A stretch of 64,000 nt of DNA from NCBI GenBank assembly GCA_026018925.1, contig JAKSZU010000026.1, forward strand, positions 18,467,127-18,531,126, in the 5' to 3' direction. The notes beneath the pieces were generated by a model. That model was given only the letters and a program-made list of their open reading frames with translations. It did no database searches and was not told where the DNA came from. This document shows, piece after piece, positions 32,350-42,500 of this stretch (position 1 is the first letter of the stretch; every line of letters begins with the position of its first letter). This DNA is from Tupaia tana (lineage: Eukaryota > Chordata > Mammalia > Scandentia > Tupaiidae). The position numbers and the translations under genes are program-made.

Positions 32350-32450
32350 GGGACCAGCAGATGGCGCCATGGTTAAGTTGCCAGACTCCTATGTAGTCGA
32401 CCACGGTTCGAGTTCCAGACCAGGTGGCTTAAATTCACACTGGGTTTGCT
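32350..32450 (+). mobile_element. tRNA-head SINE, 3'-truncated
   Basis: Head GGGACCAGCAGATGGCGCC through GGTTCGAGTTCC to AATTCACACTGGG; then similarity stops. No A tail, so truncation followed insertion. Confidence 0.82.
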
Positions 32451-32709
32451 CAGGTGTGAACCATCAAAATGGTTAGCACCATCAAAATGAGCCCACGCTG
32501 AGAGACGGACTCTTGGAGACCAACTCTCTGGTTCTCTGGATGTGAGGAAGAGGCCCAGATCCGAGCATGGCTGAAAAATGAAAGTAAAAAGTCTCCCCCA
32601 TCCCCAGACTGTCCTGCCTGGCTTCAACTGAGCGCCGCAGGGGCCCGATAAAGGGGTGCTAGAATTTGGAGCCTCCAAAACCCACACAAGGGGCCCACAG
32701 CTTGTCTTT

Positions 32710-32956
32710 CTTCTTTTTAAAGAGAGTGTGTGTGTTCACTGCAGAGACAGAGAGAGACAGAGAGACAGAAAGCGAGAAATCACCCCCTGGGGGGATGGCC
32801 ACACCGCAATCCCTTCTCCTCCATTCTCCTCTCCGGATCTTGGGCACGCACACACACGCACCTGGCATAATTTTTAAGCCACCAGGTCCAGGACTCGAAC
32901 TGCAGTCAACCACGTGGGAGTCCAGCAACATAACCATTACGCCATCTGCTGGTCCC
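32710..32956 (-). mobile_element. tRNA-head SINE, long form
   Basis: TSD CACAGCTTGTCTTT (32696-32709) / CATAGCTTGTCTTT (32957-32970). Minus-strand head GGGGACCAGCAGATGGCG. Confidence 0.9.
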
Positions 32957-32970
32957 CATAGCTTGTCTTT

Positions 32971-33530
32971 TCTAATGCATTTATGAATAGCATTTCCCAG
33001 TTACAGGCTATCCAGAGACTGATCTGTGAGTTCTGCTGCTTCCAGGTGAATATTTGTGTTCACTACCAAGAGCAGGAGGGGCCCCGAAGTCTCCCATGTC
33101 CAGCTCTTAGTGGGGCCAGGGCTCAGCCTCCACCTGCCGCAGGTGAGCTGCCTACCTCCCCATGGTGACAGAGGCTGGTGCACACCTGGTCTGCCATCTG
33201 CAGCTGCCTAGGCACCACGCCCCCATCCCTCAGGGCTGCTCCGCAGGGGCCTGGGAAGAGGAGGGGGTGCTCTTCCAAGGAGTTGTGGGGTGGTGGCAGC
33301 AGTGAGGCCTCAGGGGTGGTGTCAGGTGGTGACACCCCAGAACAACCATTACCAGCACTCCCCACCACCACCTCCACTTCCCGACTCCCGGGGTACCCCA
33401 AGCAAGGGAAGCCAAGCTTGGGCGTGGCCTTGTATCAACACTGATCGTAAGCAAGTGATTCCTTTCTACTGAGCCTGTTTCTCTAGATGCCAACGGGTGG
33501 GGAAAAGTCACCAGGACCTGTGTACAACAG
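32971..33530. other. Unique GC-rich intergenic sequence
   Basis: No gene or repeat recognised; the open frames on both strands overlap one another and lack conserved content. Confidence 0.35.
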
Positions 33531-33532
33531 AA

Positions 33533-33618
33533 ATAATATATATATATTATGTGTGTGTGTGTGTGTGTGTATACACACATATGTATGTAAATATATACAT
33601 ATATGTGTATATATACAC
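33533..33618. repeat. (TA)n/(TG)n compound microsatellite
   Basis: TATATATATATTATG, then pure (GT)n, then ATACACACATATG and further TATA/CATATA repeats. Confidence 0.88.
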
Positions 33619-33639
33619 TACCTGAAATATACTGCGTTT

Positions 33640-33901
33640 TTTTCTTTTTAGAGAGATTTTTGCTATAGGTTGAGTGTACTCACTGGAGAGACAGAGACAG
33701 AGAGACAGAAAACAAGAAATCACCCCCCCCCCCCCCAGGCGGGATGGTCACACCACAATTCCTTCTCCTCCACTCTCCTCTTGGGATCTTGGACATGCAC
33801 ATGCACCTGGCGTGAGCTTTAAGTAGCCAGGCTGGGGACTCGAACTGCGGTCGACTATGTGGGAGTCCAGCGATGTAACCATTACGCCATCTGCTGGTCC
33901 C
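33640..33901 (-). mobile_element. tRNA-head SINE, long form, with C-run expansion
   Basis: Minus-strand head GGGACCAGCAGATGGCGTAATGG. The palindrome region carries ~17 C (33722-33738). Confidence 0.9.
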
Positions 33902-34204
33902 TGTACTGAGATTTGTCTACACATCGTAGTTCTTAAACATGCATACACCACTCATGAATGACAAGGGGGAATCTTGACCCAGGTGGAACCTGAAACACCC
34001 ACTCTGCGTAAAGCGATCAAAGTTGTCATCGTCCGGTTGAGGACAAGCTGGCGTCCTGAGCCGCCCCTTGGTACGGTGCACTGCCGAAGAGCAAGGTGCA
34101 CAAGAGAGTGTTCTGGGAAATACGATCAACCTTGGCGACGAAGCCATAAATACATAAACACAGAACTTCCACAGCCGCCTCTTGTTGTTCCAAAAGTTTA
34201 AGAG

Positions 34205-34400
34205 AGAGAGGACACCCCACCGGGGTCTTGATGCTGTAACACACCCCAGCCTCAGCCAACTCCCGGTCATGGACATACGTGCCTCCCCAGAATACTGAGG
34301 GAGGGCCCCCGGACGTGAACCCAGAACCTTCCCATGTGGGTCTACATCACAGAACACCGTGTGTTACTGCTGCACCAACGTCCCAGGCCCCTCGTTAAAA
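34205..34400 (-). repeat. Possible older tRNA-SINE of another family
   Basis: GGGGTCTTGATGCTGTAAC, TGAACCCAGAACCTTCCC and ACTGCTGCACCAACG have a tRNA-SINE layout on the minus strand, but are clearly distinct from the main family. Confidence 0.4.
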
Positions 34401-34431
34401 AAGATCCTGTAAAAAGTATCTAATAATTTGT

Positions 34432-34682
34432 GGGAACCAGCAGACAGTGTAATGGTTACATCACTGTATTCCCATGTAGTCAACTGTGGTTCAAGTCCCT
34501 GACCTGGCAGCTTGATACTCACGCTGGGCATCTGTGCGTGCGTGCCCAAGATCCCGAGAGGAGAACGGAGGAGAAGGGATTGTAGTGTGGCCATCCTCCG
34601 GGGGGTGATTTCTTGCTTTCTGTCTCTCTCTGTCTCTCTGGTGAGTGCACGCACCCTGCAGCAAAAAAAATAAAAATAAAAA
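34432..34682 (+). mobile_element. tRNA-head SINE, long form
   Basis: Head GGAACCAGCAGACAGTGTAATGG; tail CAAAAAAAATAAAAATAAAAAA runs directly into the next SINE. Confidence 0.88.
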
Positions 34683-34945
34683 AGACCAGCAGATGGCATA
34701 ATGTTTACATTACTGAACTCTCATGCAGTCAACCGCGGTTCAATTCCTGGACCCGGTGGCCTAAAATTCACACAGGACACATGTGCATGTGTACCCAAAT
34801 TCCCAAGAGGAGAATGGAGAAGGGATTGCGGCATGGTCATCCCCCCCAGGGGGTGTTTTATCACTTTCTGTCTCTCTGTCTCTGTCTCTCTGGCAAGCAT
34901 ACACATCCTATAGCAAAAATCTCTAAAAAAAATTTTTTTAAAAAA
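34683..34945 (+). mobile_element. tRNA-head SINE, long form, inserted in a SINE tail
   Basis: Begins GACCAGCAGATGGCATAATG at the end of the preceding copy's A tail, so it is younger than that copy. Tail ATCTCTAAAAAAAATTTTTTT. Confidence 0.88.
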
Positions 34946-35124
34946 ATTTTGAAATAGCGTTGGATTAAAAGAGAAGTGGCAAGAATATTCGAGGGTCCTC
35001 ATTGGCTCTGGACCCAGTTTTGTTCATTGTCACCATCACCCTGGGACATTTGTCAAAACTCTTGAACCAGTATTAATATATGGGTATGCCCCAAAGCCCC
35101 AAGCTCTGTTTAGATTTTCTTGGC

Positions 35125-35380
35125 ATATATGCATTTATTTATGTATGTAAATTACCAGAGAGTGTGTGCTTACCAGAGACAGGGAGAGAAAGCATTCCCC
35201 AATGGGTCTTAGGCCACAGTCTTCTCCATTTCTCCATCCTGTCAGGGTCTGGAAAATACCCACAAGAATCTAGGCATTTCTTTCAAGCCACTGGGTTCAG
35301 AATGCTAACCGTGGCCTGCAGGTGGGGACCGGCTCCTTACACACTCCACTTCACCACCACACTCCAGGGCCAGCCCCTCC
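35125..35380 (-). repeat. Diverged SINE-like remnant
   Basis: ACCAGAGAGTGTGTGCTTACC, then AAGCATTCCCCAATGGG and ATCCTGTCAGGGTCTGG parallel the minus-strand main family in order, but with low identity. Probably the same old family as 30-215. Confidence 0.4.
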
Positions 35381-35520
35381 TTCATTTCCCCCCATGGTCC
35401 TTTTCCTGTCCCAGGACCCCATCCCATTGCATCGAGTCACCAGGCCTGTGACTACATTGCCTGCTACCGGAAAAGCGACTGTGTAGACATGGTTAAGTTA
35501 AAGAACTTGGGATGAGAATG

Positions 35521-35522
<2 letters not shown>

Positions 35523-35554
<32 letters not shown>

Positions 35555-35818
35555 TTGGAGATACTTTTGCTATAGGGCACATGCGCTCACTAGAGAGACA
35601 AAGACAGAGAGACATAAAGTGAGAAATCACCCCACCCCCCCCACATGGGGGGGAAATGGCAACGCCCCAAACCCTTCTCCTCCATTCTCCTCTTGGGATC
35701 TTGAGCACACATGCACACGCTCCTGGTGTGAGTTTCAAGCCACTGGGTCCAAGACTTGAACCACAGTCAACTCCTTGGGAGTCCAGTGATGTAACCATTA
35801 TGCCATCTGCTCTGGTCC
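35523..35818 (-). mobile_element. tRNA-head SINE, long form, with (TTA)n tail
   Basis: The complemented tail is a pure (TTA)n tract of ~35 bp. Minus-strand head GGGACCAGAGCAGATGGC contains a 2-bp insertion. Flanks GATGAGAATGTTT / GATGGGGATTTTT are an imperfect TSD. Confidence 0.9.
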
Positions 35819-35937
35819 CAAGATGGGGATTTTTATCCCGGATTACCAGTGAACACTATGTGGCCACAGAAGTAATTATAATAGGGCAGAGGCGGCTCAC
35901 CATGAAGAGAAGGAGACATAACAACAGACCCAGACTC

Positions 35938-36198
35938 GGGAACCAGCAGTTAGCGTAATGGCTATGTCACTGGACTCCCACGTAGTCGACCGCGGTTTGC
36001 GTCCTGGACCCGATGGCTTAGAACTCACGCCGGGTGCGTGTGCGTGCATGCCCAAGATCCCGAGAGGAGAATGGAGAAGGGATTTCGGCGTGACCATCCC
36101 CCCTGGGGGGTGATTTCTCACTTTCTGTCTCTCTGTCTCTCTCGGTCTGTCTGGTGAGTGCACGCACCCTATAGCAAAAACCTCTCCAAAAAATAAAA
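35938..36198 (+). mobile_element. tRNA-head SINE, long form, youngest subfamily
   Basis: Head GGAACCAGCAGTTAGCGTAATGG; ACAGACCCAG / ACAGAGCCAG flanks as TSD. CpG-rich body. Confidence 0.9.
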
Positions 36199-37437
36199 AC
36201 AGAGCCAGAGGTCAGAAAGGACTCAAGTTGCCACACTACTGGCTTTGCAGATGGGGGTAGGGGGCTCTAGAAACCGACAGAGAAGCTGGTCCTCCCCTAG
36301 AGCTTCTGGAGGAACCAGCCCTATCAGCTCCTTGCCATGAGGTGTTCTCTGCTCCAGAACGGAAGATCATACATGTGTGTGAGTTCAAGCCACTAAGCTT
36401 GTGGGTGGTTGTTCCAGCTGCCAGCCTAGGCTCATGTGACGGTGCCCATCATGGTGCAGGGAGAAGGTGATGTTTTGGCAAATCTGCGGTGGGAGGAGGG
36501 TGTTGACAGACATGCTGATGGGTCAGACACAGGCTGGTGAATGAGGAGATGCCCAGGGCAGCCCCGGGTGTCTGCTCAAAGCGTGAGCCACGTTTATCCC
36601 CTCCACTGGGATAGCAGGTGACCACCATGCAGAAGAAGCCAAGTGTTCAGTTGCCTCTCCCCTCCCCACCCTGCCTCTTCCTTCTTCTGACATTTCTCCC
36701 TACGGTGTCCTGGGTAGGAGGTTGATTTCCTTGGGGGCCAGACATGGCTCTTCTTAGTCCAATTCTCTCCTGACACAGCTGTGGCTGGATCTGGGCTCAG
36801 ACCTGCATTATGCTTTTATTTTGGTTTGGTTTTCATCCCAGGTGTAATCAGAGAGGCCAGCCTGGTGGGGGCCAGGTGCCCCCAGATTATATTTACCGGG
36901 AGAGAAAAGGAAGCAAGGAGACAAAGCAGGAAAGCGAGAGAGCAGGAAGTCTAATAATAATGTTATTATGTGGCTGCTTATTAACTGCACAGGGGTACAC
37001 GGCCACGGACGGTCCCCCTTCTCCCGACATGTGGCGACCATATTTTCCAGGCCAGCCCCGGGACATGGCAATTCGTAAAGCGCATTCCATTTCCTTTTTA
37101 ATACCTTTGAAAGACCTTCTGATTTGTGAACTTCTTTCGGGAAGGCTACATGTAGTTGTACATTTTAATAAAGGTAGTTCATGAAAATAATGAAATCAAA
37201 GTATATAAAACCAGGACCGGCTGGGCAACCTACAGTTGCCCCCTTGTAAAAGGCTGATATCTCAGGGCGGCCACATAAAAGCCTTGCACAAGCCCATCCT
37301 AGCCAAGGGCCTCGCGTGCAGAAAACAACCCTCCAATGGCCACGCGGGTCACGACACAGCAACGTTGTCTGTTGCATAAAGGAAAGACTTTGAAACAGTG
37401 TTCATAAGGCATCTACCCTAGGCTGAGAACACATCTC
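36199..37437. other. Longest unique stretch upstream of the gene
   Basis: About 1.2 kb free of the SINEs that otherwise occur roughly every 0.8 kb. 36920-37130 has TAATAATAATGTTATTATG, TTATTAACTGCAC and ACATGTGGCGACC blocks of balanced composition, which is the texture of a conserved non-coding element. This is inference only; no alignment was possible. Confidence 0.35.
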
Positions 37438-37475
37438 TGTGTGTGTGTGTGTGCGCGCCTGCCTGTGTGTGAACG
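37438..37475 (+). repeat. (GT)n microsatellite
   Basis: GTGTGTGTGTGTGTGCGCGCC, then CTGTGTGTG. Confidence 0.8.
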
Positions 37476-37493
37476 GGATTAGACAGTAGGATG

Positions 37494-37764
37494 GGATCAG
37501 CAGACAGCACAGTGGTTACGTCCCTGGACTCTCACGTAGTCCACTGCAGTTCAAGTCCCCGACCCAGTGGCTTAAAACTCATGCTGGGTGTATGTGTGCG
37601 TGCGTGCCCAAAATCTCAAAAGGAGAATGGAGGAGAAGGGATTGCAGCGTGGCCATCCCCCCTGGGGGGTGATTTCTCACTTTCTGTCTCTCTGGCTCTT
37701 TCTCTCTCTTTCCAGTTAGTGCACATGCCCTACAGAAAAAAATCTCTTAAAAAAAAAAAAAAAA
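37494..37764 (+). mobile_element. tRNA-head SINE, long form
   Basis: Head GGGATCAGCAGACAGCACAG; tail with 16 A. Confidence 0.88.
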
Positions 37765-38084
37765 GGATAAAAAAAGACATAGACAGGGTGGTCTTCAGAG
37801 TAACCTACTACGTAGCAAACAAAGCTACACCCCCGTGGGCTCAGCAGTGCCCTCCCGCAATAGGTCCATCATGGTAACCCCCGAAACCTGTGCCTGGGGT
37901 GAGGACCAAGAAAGCTCAGAGCAGCAGGAGGGACAATCAAGTCCAGGTCACTTTGTGTTCTTATCCCCTCGAGCCCTAGCAGAATGCAGACGCACCCCAT
38001 TTCACAGACGTGGACACAGAAGCTCTCAGAGGTGAGTCTGGCTGAGACCTTAGGAGGCTACCTTGTGGGGGTTCAAAAACTCAG

Positions 38085-38312
38085 TGACGGGCCCAGCCCG
38101 GTGGCACAATCCATAGCGTGATAAACTGCAATGCTGGAAGCCACATGGTTGACCACGGGTTCAGATCCCACGTCAGCCTGGGAACATGCACATGTGCCCA
38201 AGGTCCTGACCGTGGAGAGGGTCGCAGAGGGACGAGATGCTGGTCCAGGGGGGCTCCCTGATGCCTGTGGATGTGCCATGCTCATTGATTATAAAAATAA
38301 ATTTTAAAAACT
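38085..38312 (+). repeat. Second SINE family, tRNA-like
   Basis: GGGCCCAGCCCGGTGGCAC, GGGTTCAGATCCCACG (B-box-like), GAACATGCACATGTGCCC, then ATAAAAATAAATTTTAAAA tail. A complete tRNA-SINE layout but not the main family; apparently older. Confidence 0.55.
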
Positions 38313-38320
38313 CAGCAACA

Positions 38321-38595
38321 GAGACCAGCAGTTAGCGTAATGGCTATGTCGCTGGACTCCCATGTAGTCGACCGCGGTTCACGTCCCGGACCCGGTGGCT
38401 TAAAACTCACGTCGGGAGCGTGTGCGTGTGTGCCCAAGATCCAGAGAGAAGAATGGAGGAGAAGGGATTGCGGCGTGGCCATGCCCCCTGGGGGGTGATT
38501 TCTCACTTTCTGTCTCTCTGTCTCTCTGTCTGTCTGGCAAGCGCACGCGCCCTATAGCAAAAAACGCCCCCCCCAAAAAAAAAAAAAAAAAAAAA
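38321..38595 (+). mobile_element. tRNA-head SINE, long form, youngest subfamily
   Basis: TSD CAGCAACA (38313-38320 and 38596-38603). Head CAGCAGTTAGCGTAATGG. Inserted in the A-rich tail of the second-family SINE, so younger than it. Tail CGCCCCCCCCAAAA followed by a long A run. Confidence 0.92.
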
Positions 38596-38599
38596 CAGC

Positions 38600-38790
38600 A
38601 ACACACTGGGATGCTGGATCCATCTGGGAAGGTCCCAGGTTCATGACCTGAGGTCTCGCCTACATGCCCTACCCTGGCACCTGTGAGCCAGGCTGGGGGG
38701 TGGCCACCCCAGGTCTTCACAACCTGAAGACCCTGTTAGTGGTATGTCTGTCTCTCTGAAGAAATAAAGTTGGAAAAAAAGATCAGCAGG
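38600..38790 (+). repeat. Possible older SINE remnant
   Basis: ACTGGGATGCTGGATCC, GGTCCCAGGTTCATGACC and GAAGAAATAAAGTTGGAAAAAAAG resemble the block at 4404-4580. Confidence 0.35.
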
Positions 38791-38879
38791 AACTGGGACA
38801 TAATGCCATAGGGTTGGAGTTGAAAATGTGGGTACTCACTATAGCATCTATGCATCCCCCAGTTCGAATCTCGGACTTT

Positions 38880-39090
38880 CTCCTTAGCAAGCTATACGAC
38901 TTCAAGTGAGATGCTTTACCCGTCTGGGTCCCAGTTTACCCGCCTGCAAAATGGGGGTGTTTATTCCAACAGGCGCATGCTAATGCTTCCATGAAAGGCT
39001 CATTGATTCATGGTGCCTGGCAGCTTCTGTAAGCCTCAGTTTCCCCAGCTGTAAAAGGAAGGCAAGAATTCCGAATCCTGCTCCTATTCT
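38880..39090 (+). repeat. MIR remnants
   Basis: GTCCCAGTTTACCCGCCTGC, AAAATGGGGGTG and, further on, AAGCCTCAGTTTCCCCAGC and TGTAAAAGGAAGG are MIR 3' motifs. Confidence 0.55.
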
Positions 39091-39179
39091 CAAGGTTGTC
39101 TTTGAACTTCATAATAAAAAGTAAATAAATAAATAAGGAAAGGGTTTGAAATTAATTGTCCCTAGCAGCGCTCCGCAAT

Positions 39180-39480
39180 CTCCCAATAACATTAGGAACC
39201 AGCGCCCCCTGCCGACTGCGCGAAGGCATCAGCGTCTCCGCGATCCGTCAGAACTGCGCCTGCGCGGAACACAAGCGACCAGCCCCGCCCCTTGGGGGCG
39301 TGACTTCCTTGAGTAGCTCTGATTTGATCACGCCCACTTCCGGATAGGGCGGGCCTAGGCTTGGTCCACGTGACTTCGTTCCGGCTCGTCAAAGATGGCG
39401 GCGCCCAGAGCGGCAGCGTGAAAGCTGGGGAAAGACGCGGTCTAGCGGCGGTGGAATTACAGCAGTGGGGATCCGGCGCC
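39180..39480 (+). promoter_or_regulatory. RBM19: RBM19 CpG-island promoter and 5' UTR
   Basis: CpG density rises sharply at about 39180 and stays high to about 39780. Visible sites in order: TGCGCCTGCGCGG (NRF1-like, about 39255-39267), CCCCGCCCC (GC box, 39283-39291), CACTTCCGG (ETS/GABPA type, 39335-39343), GGGCGGGCC (about 39348), CACGTG (USF/MYC-type E-box, 39367-39372) and AAAGATGGCGGC (YY1 type, 39391-39402). No TATA box. This set is typical of TATA-less promoters of ribosome-biogenesis and other housekeeping genes; transcription probably begins between the ETS site and the YY1 element, but the exact start cannot be read from sequence. Confidence 0.8.
39395..39421 (+). CDS. Upstream ORF in the RBM19 5' leader
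   Basis: ATG at 39395 lies inside the YY1-type AAGATGGCGGC motif and opens an 8-residue frame (MAAPRAAA) closed by TGA at 39419-39421, 59 nt before the main ATG. Its Kozak context is AAAGATGG (A at -3 and G at +4), a good match. If the transcript starts upstream of 39395 the uORF will be scanned first; YY1-type elements often sit just after the start site, so this is possible but uncertain. Confidence 0.5.
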   Translation: MAAPRAAA

Positions 39481-39516
39481 ATGTCGCGACTGATCGTGAA
39501 GAACCTCCCGAATGGG
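39481..39516 (+). CDS. RBM19: RBM19 exon 1 coding part
   Basis: Twelve codons, MSRLIVKNLPNG, carrying the RNP2 strand of RRM1. The start is chosen because GCGCCATGTCG has a good Kozak context and matches the known N-terminus. Donor GTGAGT at 39517, phase 0. Confidence 0.96.
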
Positions 39517-42500
39517 GTGAGTGCGGAGCCTGGGTTCGGGAACCTGAAACGGCCGGGAGCGTGGGCGTGGGCGTGGGGAGGAGCTGGCTGGAGAGTGTGG
39601 AGGGGTTTTGCGCGGGGGCTGCGCCCCGGGATGTGGGAACCCGAGAGGGCAGCCCCGAGGTTTATCCGGGTCTGTGGGCGGGGACGGAGTAACAGTAACG
39701 GCTCCAGGTTCAGAGCTGGCCGGCGGGTGCCTAACGCCGCCAACAGCGCTCTCCCCGCCGCCGAGTGCTCCCCACGCTCTCACACTATGTCACGTTTTTG
39801 TTTGTTTGTGGGTGTTTGTTTGTTTTGGTTGTTGTTGATTTAGTCAGACGCTTTATTTACATTCCTGTTCCACTTGGGGAGACTGCTGGGGAGACATAGG
39901 GGGATTACTACTCAGGACCTGAGTTCCAGTTCCCACTGCCGTGTTCACGGCAGGTGTAAACCATTTATTTACCAAGTGGGGGGGGGGGGAAGGGGGGACT
40001 CTGCTACACTTTTCTGTCTCCATAGACCCCACCAGTACAGAACCTGGCCTATGGTAGGCATTTAATAAAAATATGCCGGGGCTGGCAGGTGACATGGTGG
40101 TTGAGGTGCTGGACTTCCACATGGGTGACTCTGGTTCGAGTCCCGGACCTGGTGGCTTGCTTCCCCCCCTCTCCCCGCCCCCGTGTCTCTCTGGTCAAAT
40201 TTAAAATAATAATAATCATAAGAAGAATTAAATATTTTTTTAAAATGCCAGATAAACAAGTGAAGAAATAGATGAATGTATGAGGACACTTTTAAAAACT
40301 CCTCCCCGCCAAATTAAAAAAGTAATGATAATTAAATTAAATAATTCCTTTTTTAAAAAGCCAGATAAATGAGTGAAAAAATAGATGAATGTATAAGGAG
40401 ACTTTTAAAATTAATGAAATCAAAGTACAAGGTTTTTTCTTTTTTTTTTTTTTTTTTTGGTGCACAAATCTACGCAGAGTTTTTTCATCCTACTTATTTT
40501 CTGTGAACTTTTTGGAGACCCCTTTGGCCTTCATTGTGGTTCTCATTGTGACTGATTCTCTTACTGGTGTTTGTCTTATCTGATGAGTGAAAAAACAATT
40601 ACAAAAGCAATAATAATAATAATAGCTAACAAGATGAGTTTATGTGACAGGTGCTATTCCAGGTGCTTTAGGTAAAGTAATTTAATCCTTACCATAAACC
40701 AAGGGGTAGATTCCATCATCATACCCAATTTTTTTTTCGAGAGAGATTTTTACTATACGGCACGTGCAATTTCTAGAGACACAGAGACAGAGAAAGTAAG
40801 AAATCATCCCCTAGAAGGGATGGCCATGTCACAGTCTCTTCTCCTCCATTCTCCTCTTGGGATTTTGGACACGCACACATGCACGCACGTGTGCCTTGTA
40901 TGAGTTTCAAGCCTCTGGGTCCAGGGCTAGAACTGTGGTCAGCCCTGTGGGAGTCCAGTGACATGACCATTACACCATCTGCTGGTCCCCATTATATCCA
41001 TTTCAAAGGTAAATAAATGAAGTTGCAGCAAGGTGAAGTGACTTACCTGAGGTCACACACAGGTGATAATGTGAAGTGGGGACTGAATTGAGCCATGTGG
41101 TTCTAGAATTTCCTCCCAGGACGTCACACAGTCTTCTTCAACCTGACTTTAATGATGATCTTCTGTGCGTTTGCCTTAATGATCTTCTAATAAATTAACA
41201 GCGGTGGACACTTAACGATGTTGCTGGTATGACAGACTGAGATAAGTAAGATGTGGTCCCCATTTTATGGACATTGCAGGCTCTTGGAGAAGATACCAGG
41301 TTATTAGGACCCAAGGTGCAGGGAGTGAAATTTGAAGTGGGTTCTGTGAGACCACACAGAGGGGGGTGTGACCTCACCCATCTGAGAATCTAGGAAGGGC
41401 ATCGTGGTGGGGAAGAGGTGATTGCACTGAGAATGAAGAGGAGTTAGCCCATGCTTTTCTGGAAAGATTTCCCTAGAGAGAACAACCGAATTTAAACCTC
41501 AGGGGAAGAGTGAGAAGCACCCACCCAAGGGGGTGAGGAGGCTCCAAGGAGTGTGGCAAGAGACAATACTGAAGAGATGTGTCAGTGCTAGATTGTCGAG
41601 AATCTCATGTTTACTTTTGGTGCCTGTCTAGCCTTGTGCCTTTGGCCCTAGAAGGTCATTAGGAGCTTTTTGGTAGGACAGTAGAGTCAGGCTTGAATGA
41701 TCTCTCTCCTGGGCAGTAGAGGCATGAATTCACAGGCTTTTTTATACATATGAGCAGGTCACAAATGACTATAGACTTTGGACATACGATTTCTCCCACA
41801 AGCTCCATTTTCTCCTCTGTGTTAAAAATATAGATAAAAATTCCTAAGCTGGGGATTGGATGGGCAAGGCTCCCACGAGGCTGGTCCACACAGACAGGTT
41901 CCAAATTCATGTCTAGATACCTCCATGAACACACAAAGTACACATGTGTTCATGATCTGTGTTTCTTTTTTCTTTTTGGAGAGTTTTTTGTTTGTTTGTT
42001 TGTTTGTTTTTTTGCCACATGCACTCACCAGAAAGACAGACAGACAGACAGACAGAAAGCGAGAAATCACCCCCTGGGGGGATGACCACACTGCAATCCC
42101 TTCTCCTCCATTCTCCTCGCGGGATCTTGGGCACACACGCACATGGTCCCGGCGTGAGTTTAAGTCACCCGGTCAAGGACTCGAACCGCTGTGGACTACA
42201 TGGGAGTCCAGCGACGTAGCCATTACGCTAATTGCTGGTCCCGTCATGATCTGTGTTGATTGAGGTTGGGGGTGGATTGTGGCATCAAGAGAACCTTTGA
42301 GGGGCTGCTCCCCACTCACTCACAGAAGAAAGAAAGAAACGAACTTTAAAAGTCCTAGATCATGGAGTTACTGTGAGGTTTAGATGGGAGTTAAGAAGCT
42401 AATTAACTTCAGGAAATGTCTTCTTCCTCCTGACTGCCAAGGAAGGCCTCCAGTTTCTCGAACTTTCAAAGTCCATTTGGCTGTTGTGGGGCCCAGAGTG

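Noticed and set aside
39192-39743. 183-codon minus-strand frame over the CpG island
   Set aside because: CpG islands lack stop codons by composition. An antisense transcript from a bidirectional promoter is possible but not supported by sequence.
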